Source: Amylibacter sp. IMCC11727 (GTDB lineage Bacteria; Pseudomonadota; Alphaproteobacteria; Rhodobacterales; Rhodobacteraceae). From it: a stretch of 64,000 nt of DNA. The notes under the pieces were generated by a model. That model had not been told where the DNA came from and did no database searches. It saw nothing but the letters and a program-made list of their open reading frames with translations. The stretch is taken from assembly GCF_029854195.1 (NCBI RefSeq), contig NZ_CP122960.1, forward strand, positions 2,610,001-2,674,000, in the 5' to 3' direction. Positions 43,297-52,919 of the stretch are shown here, piece by piece; positions within the stretch are counted from its first letter, which is position 1, and each line of letters opens with the position of its first letter. The translations under genes were made by a program, and so were the position numbers.

Positions 43297-43498
43297 CGAA
43301 GTCTTCCTTCTGTATTTTAAGCGCCAATCCGTGACGGATCATGGGCTGTAAGTCAATTATGTTAGGGGTGGCTCGGGAAACAAAAACGAGCCGCGTAGCG
43401 GTAAGCTGGCGGTGGATACAATTAGCGTCGGCGTCGCGGCGTTGTGTATGCTGTCGTGTTTTCCATGACGCTCACCTAATGCGCGGCACGCCGTCCCG
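43297..43498. other. Gap between argD and the GIGHNGGP gene, no gene seen
   Basis: 202 bases with no convincing frame. A GGCTCG/CGAGCC dyad with an A-rich 11-base loop is present near 43370-43395; its orientation and lack of a T-run make it a weak terminator candidate. The argD promoter is expected here; no clear hexamers. Confidence 0.3.
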
Positions 43499-44095
43499 TC
43501 AAGCAAAGTTTTGCGCGTGGTTGCCAAAGTAGTCCCCAGACGCAATGAACCGCGCCAGATGTGCGGCTTCTGCCATGCGGGCTTCTTCCGCGCGTGTGCC
43601 AATCATCACAACGGCATCGCTGGGCAAAGAAAGCGGGTCCAAAACTGCCCTTACAGCGGCGCGGGCTGCGGACCACCCCAGCGGCCCTTCTGCCTCGGGC
43701 GCACAGGATGCAAAGGGAACGCCTGCAACTTCGGACAATTCTCGTTGAAACCGCTTTGGTGTTTCGCCCGAAGGAGCAAAAGCCGTCAGGGTCACACGAT
43801 CCAACCCACGCAATTTATCTTGCACCAGATCAGGCATCTCCAACCGTTTGCGCAGCCGCAACTGCAAGCCGTCCACCGAAAACAGAAACCCAACAATATC
43901 CCGACCAGATCCCAGCAAGATCGACGCGTATTGCGGATATTCCAGCCCCAATTCCCGCGCCCGTTTGATCCGCATACGCACCACTTCCACAGGCATCCGC
44001 TTACCGATCAGCGCGTTGCGTGACTGCGTCCAGCAGTGTTTTTGCCAGCCGCGTCCCAACCGTTTTGGTCCGCCGTTGTGTCCAATCCCCGCCAT
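43499..44095 (-). CDS. Unknown protein with N-terminal GIGHNGGP motif
   Basis: 198 residues. The first ten residues, MAGIGHNGGP, carry a short motif that recurs at the N-termini of otherwise unrelated alphaproteobacterial and phage proteins; its role is unknown. The rest is basic and alpha-helical in look (VRMRIKRARELGLEYPQY) with an alanine-rich C-terminal half; no catalytic motif recognised. No signal peptide or membrane segment. Codon use fits the neighbours. Probably a conserved lineage-specific gene. Confidence 0.7.
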   Translation of the reverse strand: MAGIGHNGGPKRLGRGWQKHCWTQSRNALIGKRMPVEVVRMRIKRARELGLEYPQYASILLGSGRDIVGFLFSVDGLQLRLRKRLEMPDLVQDKLRGLDRVTLTAFAPSGETPKRFQRELSEVAGVPFASCAPEAEGPLGWSAARAAVRAVLDPLSLPSDAVVMIGTRAEEARMAEAAHLARFIASGDYFGNHAQNFA

Positions 44096-44218
44096 TCGCG
44101 CCTCCTATCTGCTTTACAAAACTGTTGATCCGTCCCATGCACAGATCAAGCAATCGCCGCTGTTCGTTGCAAAATCAGACGGCTCAGCCAGCATTTTGTC
44201 TAAAGTTTGAGCATTCTG

Positions 44219-45097
44219 ATGACGTCAGTCGCACAAAATCCACGCCGCGCCGCTGTGATGATCCTTTTGGCCAGCGCCCTGTTCGCCGCCACCACCATCG
44301 TTGCAAAATACCTTGGCACCACTGAAACACCGCTGCATCCGATGCAGGTTTCCGCGGGCCGCTTCTTTTTTGCATTTCTCGCAATCACAGTATTTGCAGT
44401 GACAACCCGCCAACGGATTACAAAACCCAATCTACCGCTACATTTCGGGCGGTCCTTTCTGGGCTGGATGGGTGTGACCCTCATGTTTGCTGCTGTTGCG
44501 CGCATTCCCTTGCCCGACGCCACCGCAATCAGCTTTCTGAACCCCGTGTTTGGCATGTTCTTCGCCATTCTCATCCTAAAAGAAACAATCGGCAAATGGC
44601 GTTGGCTTGCCGCCGCTATCGCACTGTGCGGTGCGTTCATTCTGTTGCGCCCCAGTGGCAACAGCATTCAACCCGCCGCCCTTTTGGCTCTTGGTGCGGC
44701 AATGGCTATGGGGCTGGAAATCATCCTGATTAAGTTCTTGTCAGGCCGCGAAAACCCCGTGCAAATCCTCTGGCTCAACAACACCATCGGCGCGACAATT
44801 GCCTGTACCGCCGCCTTTTTTGTGTGGCAAAGCCCAAGCATGGATCAATGGATCGGGCTTGGTGCCATTGGGCTGATTATGGTCACAGGACAGGCTTTGT
44901 TTATCCAAGCCATGCGCAGCGCAGAGGCATCCTATGTTGCGCCGTTTAGCTATGCCACACTGGTGTTTGCCACCCTCTATGATTTTTTGATCTTCACCGC
45001 GCAGCCTGATGCAATTTCCATTCTTGGGGCGGCAATCATTCTGTCTGGTGCGGCCCTGCTCGCGTGGCGCGAGGCGCGAATTGCCAACAAAACCTAA
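44219..45097 (+). CDS. EamA/DMT family membrane transporter
   Basis: 292 residues with about ten hydrophobic segments and the internal two-fold EamA repeat (residues ~10-140 and ~150-285). The frame opens at a TTG 4 codons upstream; the ATG at 44219 is preferred. Such proteins export small metabolites or amino acids; no substrate can be named. Inner membrane. Precedes gcrA by 140 bases. Confidence 0.9.
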   Translation: MTSVAQNPRRAAVMILLASALFAATTIVAKYLGTTETPLHPMQVSAGRFFFAFLAITVFAVTTRQRITKPNLPLHFGRSFLGWMGVTLMFAAVARIPLPDATAISFLNPVFGMFFAILILKETIGKWRWLAAAIALCGAFILLRPSGNSIQPAALLALGAAMAMGLEIILIKFLSGRENPVQILWLNNTIGATIACTAAFFVWQSPSMDQWIGLGAIGLIMVTGQALFIQAMRSAEASYVAPFSYATLVFATLYDFLIFTAQPDAISILGAAIILSGAALLAWREARIANKT

Positions 45098-45130
45098 CAA
45101 AATGCACACGAAACTGGCAGGCCAACACCC

Positions 45131-45152
45131 CAAGACCAGCCGATTCGTCTTG
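45131..45152. promoter_or_regulatory. Inverted repeat containing a GANTC site upstream of gcrA
   Basis: CAAGAC (45131-45136) and GTCTTG (45147-45152) form a perfect dyad with a 10-base spacer whose end is GATTC (45142-45146), a CcrM methylation site. It lies about 90 bases before the gcrA start and could link gcrA expression to methylation state; this is inference. Confidence 0.35.
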
Positions 45153-45237
45153 TAACCCCTCCCCCAGACGGGATAAGGTGCAGCCTGATACAGATTACGC
45201 GATGGCCGTTGGCTGCGCACGATAAAGGAGACATCTT

Positions 45238-45798
45238 ATGTCTTGGACAGATGACCGCGTTGAATTGCTGAAAACCATGTGGGGCGAAGGCAAATCCGCC
45301 AGCCAAATCGCCAAAGAGCTCGGCGGTGTAACCCGCAATGCTGTGATCGGCAAAGTTCACCGCTTGGGCCTGTCTAACCGTGCGACACCCGCCAAAACCG
45401 CCAAGGAAAAGCCAGCCCCGAAAGAGGCAGCCAAGCCAAAAGCCGCGCCAAAACCAGCGGCCAAACCGTCCCCAGCGGCGGAAATGGCGGAAAAGCCAGT
45501 GGCCCTGCCAGTGCGCAAACCGATCATCACGGCAGGCCAGCCTCTGCCGCCGCAGCCTTCAAATTCTGAAATCAGCGAAGAAGCCCTCGCAACAGTGGCC
45601 GAAGTTGAAAAGAAAGCGAAAAAGCTGAACCTGATGCAATTGACCGAAAAAACCTGCAAATGGCCTATCGGCGATCCAGCAACCGAAGAGTTCTGGTTCT
45701 GCGGTCTCGGCGTGCAAACAGGCAAACCTTATTGCGAAGCCCATAACGCCGTTGCTTTCCAACCGATGTCAGCACGCCGCGACCGTCGCGCACGTTAA
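45238..45798 (+). CDS. gcrA: GcrA cell-cycle regulator
   Basis: 186 residues. The N-terminal 45 residues (MSWTDDRVELLKTMW..SASQIAKELGGVTRNAVIGKVHRLGL) are the GcrA helix-turn-helix; a lysine/alanine/proline-rich linker (about 50-115) follows; the C-terminal domain with KTCKWPIGDPATEEFWFCG, which binds sigma70 RNA polymerase, is complete. GcrA activates promoters holding CcrM-methylated GANTC sites. AAGGAGA precedes the ATG. The stop overlaps the next start by one base (TAATG). Confidence 0.95.
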   Translation: MSWTDDRVELLKTMWGEGKSASQIAKELGGVTRNAVIGKVHRLGLSNRATPAKTAKEKPAPKEAAKPKAAPKPAAKPSPAAEMAEKPVALPVRKPIITAGQPLPPQPSNSEISEEALATVAEVEKKAKKLNLMQLTEKTCKWPIGDPATEEFWFCGLGVQTGKPYCEAHNAVAFQPMSARRDRRAR

Positions 45799-46157
45799 TG
45801 CCCTTACAGGCTCCGATCCCGATCCTGCGCATCTTTGATGAAGCGCGGGCGCGGGATTTCTACTTGGATTATTTGGGGTTTTCCGTTGTGTTCGAACACC
45901 GTTTTGAACCCAACACACCCATTTATATGGGAATATCACGCGGGACCTGTGTCATTCATCTGTCCGAACACAATGGCGATGGCACTCCTGGTTCGCGCAT
46001 CCGCATCCCCGTGAAAGATGTTATGGCCGTTCACGAAACTCTTGACCCACACTACCGTTATGCCCGTCCAGGCTTGCAGGACCAACCCTATGGAACCCGC
46101 GAATTTTCGGTCACGGACCCTTTCGGAAATACGCTTATCTTTTCTCAGGATGTGTGA
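45798..46157 (+). CDS. VOC/glyoxalase superfamily protein (bleomycin-resistance-like)
   Basis: 119 residues, one vicinal-oxygen-chelate unit: PILRIFDEARARDFYLDYLGF at the start, IHLSEHNGDGTPG in the middle, and FSVTDPFGNTLIF at the end. It matches the bleomycin-binding subfamily pattern; resistance function is not shown. Its start shares one base with the gcrA stop, so it is translationally coupled to the regulator, an arrangement without evident functional reason. Confidence 0.85.
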   Translation: MPLQAPIPILRIFDEARARDFYLDYLGFSVVFEHRFEPNTPIYMGISRGTCVIHLSEHNGDGTPGSRIRIPVKDVMAVHETLDPHYRYARPGLQDQPYGTREFSVTDPFGNTLIFSQDV

Positions 46158-46246
46158 TCAATCCGCTGCTCAATTGCCCGTGAAAGGCTTGACCCGAGCT
46201 GGAAAACCACCACATTTACCGCAACGACACCATAAACGCGAAAGCC

Positions 46247-46678
46247 ATGATCAGCTACACGCTTAAATGCGAACACGACCACACATTTGACAGTTGGTTC
46301 CAATCCGCGGAAGCCTTTGACAAGCTGCTGGCTGCGGGAATGGTCACCTGTTCGGTCTGCGGTGCCCTCGGGGTGGAAAAGGCCGTGATGGCCCCACGTG
46401 TGCGCCCTGCGCGAAATGCTGCAAGCCCATCTGAACGCCCCTTGTCCGCCCCTGCATCCCCCGCCGAACAGGCGCTGGCAGAAATGCGCAAAGCCATCGA
46501 AGCCAATTCCGAAGACGTGGGTGACAATTTTGCCAAAGAAGCCCGCAAAATCCACGATGGTGACGCGCCCGAACGATCCATCATCGGGCAGGCCAAACTC
46601 GAAGACGCCAAAGCCCTGATCGAAGACGGCATTCCCGTCGCGCCCCTGCCTTGGGGCCAAAAAAAGCGCGCCAACTAA
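46247..46678 (+). CDS. DUF1178 family protein
   Basis: 143 residues. MISYTLKCEHDHTFDSWF with a C-x4-H-like start and CSVCG near residue 44 give the putative metal-binding features of DUF1178; the C-terminal half (NFAKEARKIHDGDAPERSIIGQA) is the family's most conserved stretch. Function unknown. Small, cytoplasmic. lysC follows after about 100 bases. Confidence 0.87.
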   Translation: MISYTLKCEHDHTFDSWFQSAEAFDKLLAAGMVTCSVCGALGVEKAVMAPRVRPARNAASPSERPLSAPASPAEQALAEMRKAIEANSEDVGDNFAKEARKIHDGDAPERSIIGQAKLEDAKALIEDGIPVAPLPWGQKKRAN

Positions 46679-46779
46679 CACCGTCCCTTTCCCCCGCGAC
46701 CAAAACGCCCTTCCCCTTGCGCCTTATCCCGCGTAAGACGTGCCCGAACGTTTTGAAGCAGCCCAAGGGACCCTTGCAT

Positions 46780-48030
46780 ATGCCCCGCTTGGTCATGAAA
46801 TTTGGCGGCACGTCCGTGGCCGATCTTGATAAGATCGCCAATGCCGCAAACAAAGTCCGACAAGAAGTCGAAAACGGCTATGAAGTCGTGGTCATCGTAT
46901 CCGCCATGTCTGGCAAAACCAACGAACTGGTTGGTTGGGTCAAAGACAGCGCCCCTGAAAACGGGCTGTATGACCGCGCCGAATATGATGCGGTTGTGTC
47001 TTCTGGTGAAAACGTCACATCGGGCCTGATGGCCATGCGTCTACAAGAAATGGGCATTCCCGCGCGCAGCTGGCAAGGCTGGCAAGTGCCAGTGCAATGC
47101 ACAGGCAAACACGAATCCGCACGCATTGACGCGATCCCATCTGACAATCTTGATGCGTCTTTTGCGTCAGGCTGCAAAGTCGCAGTCGTTGCAGGGTTCC
47201 AAGGCGTTATGGCCGACGGCCGTATCGCCACATTGGGGCGCGGCGGATCAGACACCACCGCCGTGGCCTTTGCCGCCGCGCTCGATGCAGAACGCTGCGA
47301 CATCTACACCGACGTAGACGGCATTTACACAACCGATCCACGTATCGTGGCAGATGCACGCAAGCTGCATAAAATTTCTTACGAAGAAATGCTGGAACTG
47401 GCATCGCTCGGGGCGAAAGTCCTACAAACCCGTTCCGTTGAATTGGCCCGGTCTTACCGCGTGCGTTTGCGGGTTTTGTCCAGTTTTGAAGAAGATATCT
47501 CTGCCGAAGTCGGCACACTCGTTTGCTCAGAGGAAGAAATCATGGAAAACATCCGCGTAGTCAAAGGCGTCGCTTACTCTCGTGACGAAGCCAAAATGAC
47601 CCTTGTCTCCGTCGCTGACCGCCCAGGGGTTGCTGCGGCAATCTTTGGCCCGCTGGCAGATGCAGGCGTGAACGTCGATATGATCGTGCAAAACATTTCC
47701 GAAGATGGCCGCACGGACATGACCTTCTCTTGCCCCGTCGATCACGTGCCTTTGGCACAAGCGGCAATGCAAAAAGCATCCGATGAAGGCGAGCTGAACT
47801 ATCGCGATTTGATCACCGACACGAACGTTGCGAAAATCTCTATCGTTGGGAACGGTATGCGGTCGCAGGCAGGTGTGGCCAAGAAAATGTTCGAAGTTCT
47901 GGCCGCCCACCACGCCAACATTCAGGTTATCACAACCTCCGAAATTAAAATTTCTGTGCTTGTAGATCGGAAATATATGGAACTGGCCGTCCGCGCACTG
48001 CATGATGAGTTTGAACTCGCAGACGCATAG
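46780..48030 (+). CDS. lysC: Aspartate kinase
   Basis: 416 residues. Kinase domain with VMKFGGTSVAD at the N-terminus, GRGGSDTTAVAFA and TDVDGIYTTDPRIV; two ACT domains in the C-terminal ~160 residues (TLVSVADRPGVAAAIFGPLADAGVN and KISIVGNGMRSQAGVAKKMF), the usual sites of lysine/threonine feedback. Catalyses the first step of lysine, threonine and methionine synthesis. The frame opens 43 codons upstream; AAGGGA before the ATG at 46780 fixes the start. ptsP follows 15 bases later. Confidence 0.96.
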   Translation: MPRLVMKFGGTSVADLDKIANAANKVRQEVENGYEVVVIVSAMSGKTNELVGWVKDSAPENGLYDRAEYDAVVSSGENVTSGLMAMRLQEMGIPARSWQGWQVPVQCTGKHESARIDAIPSDNLDASFASGCKVAVVAGFQGVMADGRIATLGRGGSDTTAVAFAAALDAERCDIYTDVDGIYTTDPRIVADARKLHKISYEEMLELASLGAKVLQTRSVELARSYRVRLRVLSSFEEDISAEVGTLVCSEEEIMENIRVVKGVAYSRDEAKMTLVSVADRPGVAAAIFGPLADAGVNVDMIVQNISEDGRTDMTFSCPVDHVPLAQAAMQKASDEGELNYRDLITDTNVAKISIVGNGMRSQAGVAKKMFEVLAAHHANIQVITTSEIKISVLVDRKYMELAVRALHDEFELADA

Positions 48031-48045
48031 CGCATAAGGAACACT

Positions 48046-50292
48046 TTGGTAAAATCACGCTTAGACAGTCGGCAACTGCTCACACGGTTGCGCGACACGC
48101 TGGCAGAAGACGGCGATGGTCAGCAACGGCTCGACCACATCACTGAGCTGGTGGCGGCGGGTGTTGGGGTCGAAGTGTGTTCCATTTACCTGCGCCGTGA
48201 CCGCCAAACACTGGAACTCTGCGCCACCGAAGGCCTGAAAAAAGAATCCGTTCACGTCACCCGCTTGCGGTATGGCGAAGGGCTCGTTGGGCGCGTCGCA
48301 AAAGAAGCCTCTCCTGTGAATGCGGATGACGCGACCAAGGAAAAAGGCTTCCGCTATATGCCCGAAACGGGCGAGGAAATGTATTCATCATTTCTCGGCG
48401 TGCCGATTCAACGCTTGGGCGAAGTGCTCGGCGTTTTGGTCATTCAATCCAAAGCGCAACGCAAATATTCCGAAGACGATGTCTACGCGCTCGAAGTGGT
48501 GGCCATGGTCATTGCCGAAATGAAAGAGCTCGGCGCGTTTGTCGGCGATGGGGAGGCGATGACAGCCCCACACCAACGGCCCATCATGTTTTCAGGCGCC
48601 TCTGCCCAAGAAGGCGCAGCACGGGGCAATGTTCTGTTACACGACCCCCAAATTGTTATTTCAAACCCTGTTGCAGACGATCCTGAAGCCGAAAAAATCC
48701 GCTTAAACGAAGCCATGGACAGCTTGCGCATTTCCGTGAACGACATGTTGTCCGCCACAAAAAAAGAAAGCGATGGCGAACAGCTAGAGGTGATGGAAAC
48801 TTATCGCATGTTTGCCAATTCCAAAGGCTGGCGCGCACGACTCGAAGCTTCCATCGACAGCGGTTTGGCAGCCGAAGTTGCCGTTGAAAAAGAACAATCC
48901 GCCACCCGTGCCCGCATGGCCCGTGTACCCGATCCTTACTTGCGCGAACGGCTGCATGATCTGGATGACCTATCCAATCGCCTGTTGCGTATCTTAACGG
49001 GGCAAGGCCGTGCCGAAGGGGATGCCCTGCCTGAAAAGGCGGTTTTGGTTGCGCGCAATATCGGGCCAGGTGAACTGCTTGAATATGGCAAAGACCTGCG
49101 CGGCATTGTTCTGGAACAAGGATCTGTTGGCTCCCACGCTGCAATTATTGCGCGGGCTTGGGCCATTCCCATGATCATCCACGCAGACAACATCACCCGC
49201 GAAGCGTTGAATGGCGATGCGATTTTGGTGGACGGGGATCAAGGGATCGCCCATTTGCGTCCAGACGACAACGTCGCCTCTGCCTTTAACGACAAAATCG
49301 CCATGGAAAACCAAGCACAGGCACGGTTTACCGCCATTCGCGATAAACCTGCGGTGACCAAAGACGGCGTGAAAATTGATTTGTTGATGAACGCTGGTCT
49401 GCTAGCAGATTTGCCCAGTATCGACAGTTCTGGGGCCGAAGGCGTGGGCCTGTTTCGCACCGAATTGCAATTCTTAGTGCGCAATGAAATGCCCAAACGG
49501 ACCGATTTGTCGCGCCAATACGCCCGCGTGATGGACAGCGCCAAAGGCAAACCTGTCACGTTTCGCACGCTTGATATCGGCTCTGACAAAGTTGTCCCCT
49601 TCCTCAAACCAGAAGACGAGCCGAACCCCGCGCTCGGCTGGCGCGCCATCCGCATTTCGCTCGATAAGCCGGGCATTATGCGCATGCAGCTCGAAGCGAT
49701 CTTACGGGCGGCCCAAGGGCGTGCGGTCAACATTATGTTCCCCTTCGTGGCCCAATTCGAAGAATTCAAACAGGCCAAAGCCATGCTCGATAAAACCATC
49801 GAGAACGAGCTGCGCTTGGGTCATGTGGTGCCCGAAGACATCAAAGTGGGGGCCATGCTTGAAACCCCTTCGCTGGCGTTTGCTCCGAACCAATTCTTTG
49901 AAATGGCAGACTTTATTTCCATCGGCGGCAATGACCTGAAACAGTTTTTCTTTGCTGCAGACCGTGAAAACGAAAGGGTGCGCCGCCGCTATGATACGCT
50001 GAACGTCAGCTTTTTGACGTTTATCGAATTGATCGCGAAACGCTGCTTTGAATTTGACACGCCGGTCAGTTTTTGTGGCGAAGACGCGGGCCGCCCACTC
50101 GAAGCGATGTGTTTTGCGGCCATGGGGTTGCGCACTTTGTCGATGCGTCCTGCCTCCATCGGGCCCGTCAAAGATCGCTTGATGACGGTGGATTTGGCCG
50201 CTGCAAAAGACGCGATTGACACCGCGCGATTGTCAGGGGTTCAATCCGTGCGCGATGACATCCGCAAGTGGTACACAGACACCTATCGCTGA
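48046..50292 (+). CDS. ptsP: PTS-Ntr enzyme I (phosphoenolpyruvate-protein phosphotransferase)
   Basis: 748 residues. N-terminal GAF domain (about 5-165), then the enzyme I body with the phospho-accepting histidine H364 in GSVGSHAAIIARAW, and the PEP-binding barrel with GLFRTELQF, TLDIGSDK and SIGGNDLKQFFFAADRE. It starts the nitrogen-related phosphorelay (EI-Ntr to NPr to EIIA-Ntr). The start is a TTG five bases after AAGGA; no ATG or GTG fits the family's N-terminus, so weak initiation may limit its level. It follows lysC and overlaps recN (convergent) by 10 bases. Confidence 0.93.
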   Translation: MVKSRLDSRQLLTRLRDTLAEDGDGQQRLDHITELVAAGVGVEVCSIYLRRDRQTLELCATEGLKKESVHVTRLRYGEGLVGRVAKEASPVNADDATKEKGFRYMPETGEEMYSSFLGVPIQRLGEVLGVLVIQSKAQRKYSEDDVYALEVVAMVIAEMKELGAFVGDGEAMTAPHQRPIMFSGASAQEGAARGNVLLHDPQIVISNPVADDPEAEKIRLNEAMDSLRISVNDMLSATKKESDGEQLEVMETYRMFANSKGWRARLEASIDSGLAAEVAVEKEQSATRARMARVPDPYLRERLHDLDDLSNRLLRILTGQGRAEGDALPEKAVLVARNIGPGELLEYGKDLRGIVLEQGSVGSHAAIIARAWAIPMIIHADNITREALNGDAILVDGDQGIAHLRPDDNVASAFNDKIAMENQAQARFTAIRDKPAVTKDGVKIDLLMNAGLLADLPSIDSSGAEGVGLFRTELQFLVRNEMPKRTDLSRQYARVMDSAKGKPVTFRTLDIGSDKVVPFLKPEDEPNPALGWRAIRISLDKPGIMRMQLEAILRAAQGRAVNIMFPFVAQFEEFKQAKAMLDKTIENELRLGHVVPEDIKVGAMLETPSLAFAPNQFFEMADFISIGGNDLKQFFFAADRENERVRRRYDTLNVSFLTFIELIAKRCFEFDTPVSFCGEDAGRPLEAMCFAAMGLRTLSMRPASIGPVKDRLMTVDLAAAKDAIDTARLSGVQSVRDDIRKWYTDTYR

Positions 50293-51929
50293 AGCAGAGC
50301 TTTGGCTGCCGCTTCGGCCTCGGGCGTGATGACATCCCCTGCCAACATCCGCGCAATTTCCGTTGTGCGTTGATCCACATCCAGTTTTGCAACAGTGGAA
50401 ATCGTAACCCCTTTGGTCACAGATTTAGAAACCTGCCACTGATGCGCCCCTTGCGCGGCCACTTGCGGGGAATGAGTCACAACCAAAATCTGCGCCTGTT
50501 CGGCCAATGCCGCCAATCGACGCCCAACCGCATCTGCGGTGGCTCCGCCCACGCCTCGGTCAATCTCGTCAAAGATCAGGGTCACACCTTCGTTTTGGCG
50601 GGTTAAACACACTTTCAACGCCAACAGAAACCGCGATAATTCCCCACCCGACGCGATTTTTTCAATCGGTCCAGATGGCGCCCCTGGGTTCGTAGCAACG
50701 GTAAACGCAACGCCGTCGCGCCCGTCTGGCCCGGCCCCCACATCTGTCATTTCAGTGGTGAAAACAGCACGTTCCATTTTCAACGGTTTCAATTCCGAAG
50801 CCATTGATTTATCGAGCTTTCCTGCCGCCTTGGCCCGCGCGGTCGTCAACTTATCCGCAATACCGTTATATACATCCTTGGCCGCCGCCAATTCCGATTC
50901 CAACGCAACAATCTGATCCGCCCCTGTATCAATGGCTTGCAATCGCGTGCGCAAATCATCGGCAAACTCCGCCAATGTGTCAGGCAGTACATTGTGCTTA
51001 CGCGCCAGATCGCGGATCGCAAACAATCGCTCTTCTGTGGCTTCCAATTCCAGCGGGTTAAAATCCAACGCTTGCAGACAATCTTCCACACCGCGTTGCG
51101 CATCTGACAATTCCGATGCTGCCCGTGACAGGGCGGCAATGGGGCTTTCTAATCGCCCCTCGGCTGCATCGGCTGCCCCTTCAAGCCAGCGCATCGCATC
51201 CATCATCGCCCCTTCGGCAGCATCGGCCCCTAGCGCATTTGCCGCCTTGGCAATGTCTTCACGCACACGCTCTGCGCCCTGCATCAAACGCCGCTTTGCA
51301 TCCAGCGCCACTTCTTCACCGGCCTCAGGCGACAGATCGTCCAGTTCTTTTACCGCATGACGCAGAAAATCCGCGTCCTTTTGTGCCTCTTCCAGCGCCG
51401 CTTTTGCTGCGTCCAACGTGCTTTGCGCTTTGCGCACAGCGGACCACGCTTTGCGCACAGGCCCAAGGTTCACACCCGCAAACGCATCCAGCAGCGCCAA
51501 ATGCCCTTTGGCATTCAGTAATCCGCGATCATCATGCTGTCCGTGTAACTCCACCAACGTGTCAGACAAGGCGCGCAACACTTCACCAGACACGCGGCGA
51601 TCATTCACAAATGCGGTCTTACGCCCATCAGGTGTGTTGGTTCGACGCAGGATTAACTCATTGTCTTCAATGCTGAAATCATGATCCGCTAGCACAGCCG
51701 CAGCAGGATGACCCTCGGCAATATCAAACACCGCTGTCACTTCGCCTTGGTCTGCACCCTTACGCACCAAATCCGCGCGGCCCCGCCAGCCCAGAACAAA
51801 TCCCAAACTGTCCAATAGGATGGATTTACCCGCGCCGGTTTCCCCGGTCAGCACGTTCAAACCCGACTGGAACTCTAGGTCCAATCGGTCGATCAGCAGC
51901 ATGTTTCGGATGTATAGGCCACGCAGCAT
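50283..51929 (-). CDS. recN: DNA repair protein RecN
   Basis: 548 residues, SMC-like ATPase. Walker A GETGAGKS at 29-36, a central coiled-coil arm (about 160-370), signature-like IASGGELSRFLLALK and Walker B LIFDEIDRGVGG near the C-terminus. RecN acts in double-strand break repair. Last gene of the minus-strand series from the cell-wall cluster through bamD; starts 6 bases after the bamD stop. Confidence 0.95.
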   Translation of the reverse strand: MLRGLYIRNMLLIDRLDLEFQSGLNVLTGETGAGKSILLDSLGFVLGWRGRADLVRKGADQGEVTAVFDIAEGHPAAAVLADHDFSIEDNELILRRTNTPDGRKTAFVNDRRVSGEVLRALSDTLVELHGQHDDRGLLNAKGHLALLDAFAGVNLGPVRKAWSAVRKAQSTLDAAKAALEEAQKDADFLRHAVKELDDLSPEAGEEVALDAKRRLMQGAERVREDIAKAANALGADAAEGAMMDAMRWLEGAADAAEGRLESPIAALSRAASELSDAQRGVEDCLQALDFNPLELEATEERLFAIRDLARKHNVLPDTLAEFADDLRTRLQAIDTGADQIVALESELAAAKDVYNGIADKLTTARAKAAGKLDKSMASELKPLKMERAVFTTEMTDVGAGPDGRDGVAFTVATNPGAPSGPIEKIASGGELSRFLLALKVCLTRQNEGVTLIFDEIDRGVGGATADAVGRRLAALAEQAQILVVTHSPQVAAQGAHQWQVSKSVTKGVTISTVAKLDVDQRTTEIARMLAGDVITPEAEAAAKALLQR

Positions 51930-51935
51930 TTGCGG

Positions 51936-52790
51936 TTACAGCCACTCGCCCCGCGCGACCTGACGCCAGATTTTCTTCAGCCAACCTTGGCTTGCATCAT
52001 TCGCTTCATCTGTGGAAATGCCTTTGCCCGTCAACAGCACGAAAGTGTCGTTATACCAATCCGTACCCTTGAAGTTGTGGCCCAGAATCGCACCCGCAGT
52101 TTGCGCATCTGCATTCAAACCCAGCGACACATAGGCTTCGACCAAACGGTGCAAGGCTTCGGGTGTGTGCGTTGTGGTTTGGAAATCCTCCACCACCACG
52201 CGGAACCGGTTAATCGCAGCACCAAAGTGCCCTTGTTTAAGGTAGAAACGACCGATAGCCATTTCTTTACCTGCCAAGTGATCCAGCGCCAGATCAAATT
52301 TCAACAACGCGGATGACGCGTATTCACTGTCAGGATACCGTTCAACTGTTGTACGCAGGGCTTGCAATGCTTGGAACGTAATCCCCTGATCGCGGCTCAC
52401 ATCGTCAATCTGGTCGTAAAAGCTCAGCGCAATCAGATACTGCGCATAGGCCGCATCTTCGTCTGCTGGGTAAAAATCCAAATACCGCTGCGCTGCGCCA
52501 CGGCTCTCTTCATAAAGTTTGGCCTGATGATACGCAAATGCGGACATGATGATCGACCGTTTCGCCCATTCAGAATAGGGGTAAAGTCGCTCAACCTCGG
52601 TGAACAGGACGGCGGCATCTTCTGCGCCACGGCGTTGTGTCAGCTTTGCTTCGGCCTGCTGAAAGATTTGCTCAGGCGGCGTGTTTTCTAGCGTGACTTC
52701 TTCTTCCTGCGCGAAACGCCCACAACCAGCCGTGAACAAAACAGTGCCAGCCACTGCGCCCAGTACAATACGTTTTGCAAAAGAAGCCAT
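51936..52790 (-). CDS. bamD: Outer membrane assembly lipoprotein BamD
   Basis: 284 residues. Signal peptide ending in the lipobox LFTAGC, so Cys near residue 23 is lipidated. Five TPR-like repeats follow (YSEWAKRSIIMSAFAYHQAKLYEESRGAAQRYLDFYP is the first typical pair). Essential partner of BamA in beta-barrel insertion. Between lpxC and recN, as usual in Rhodobacterales. Confidence 0.94.
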   Translation of the reverse strand: MASFAKRIVLGAVAGTVLFTAGCGRFAQEEEVTLENTPPEQIFQQAEAKLTQRRGAEDAAVLFTEVERLYPYSEWAKRSIIMSAFAYHQAKLYEESRGAAQRYLDFYPADEDAAYAQYLIALSFYDQIDDVSRDQGITFQALQALRTTVERYPDSEYASSALLKFDLALDHLAGKEMAIGRFYLKQGHFGAAINRFRVVVEDFQTTTHTPEALHRLVEAYVSLGLNADAQTAGAILGHNFKGTDWYNDTFVLLTGKGISTDEANDASQGWLKKIWRQVARGEWL

Positions 52791-52919
52791 TACTGCATCA
52801 CCCTAATTCGCTGGCCCAACCATAGGCCGCAATTTGGCAGTTAACTAGCACAAAATGACCAAAGGAAAAACGGTTTCGCACGGTAAAGGCATAACTTTTA
52901 TCCTATGCCTTTGATCGTA

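Noticed and set aside
45361..45600. Repetitive lysine/alanine/proline stretch in gcrA as a frameshift or repeat expansion
   Set aside because: The low-complexity linker is normal in GcrA proteins, and both flanking domains are in frame.
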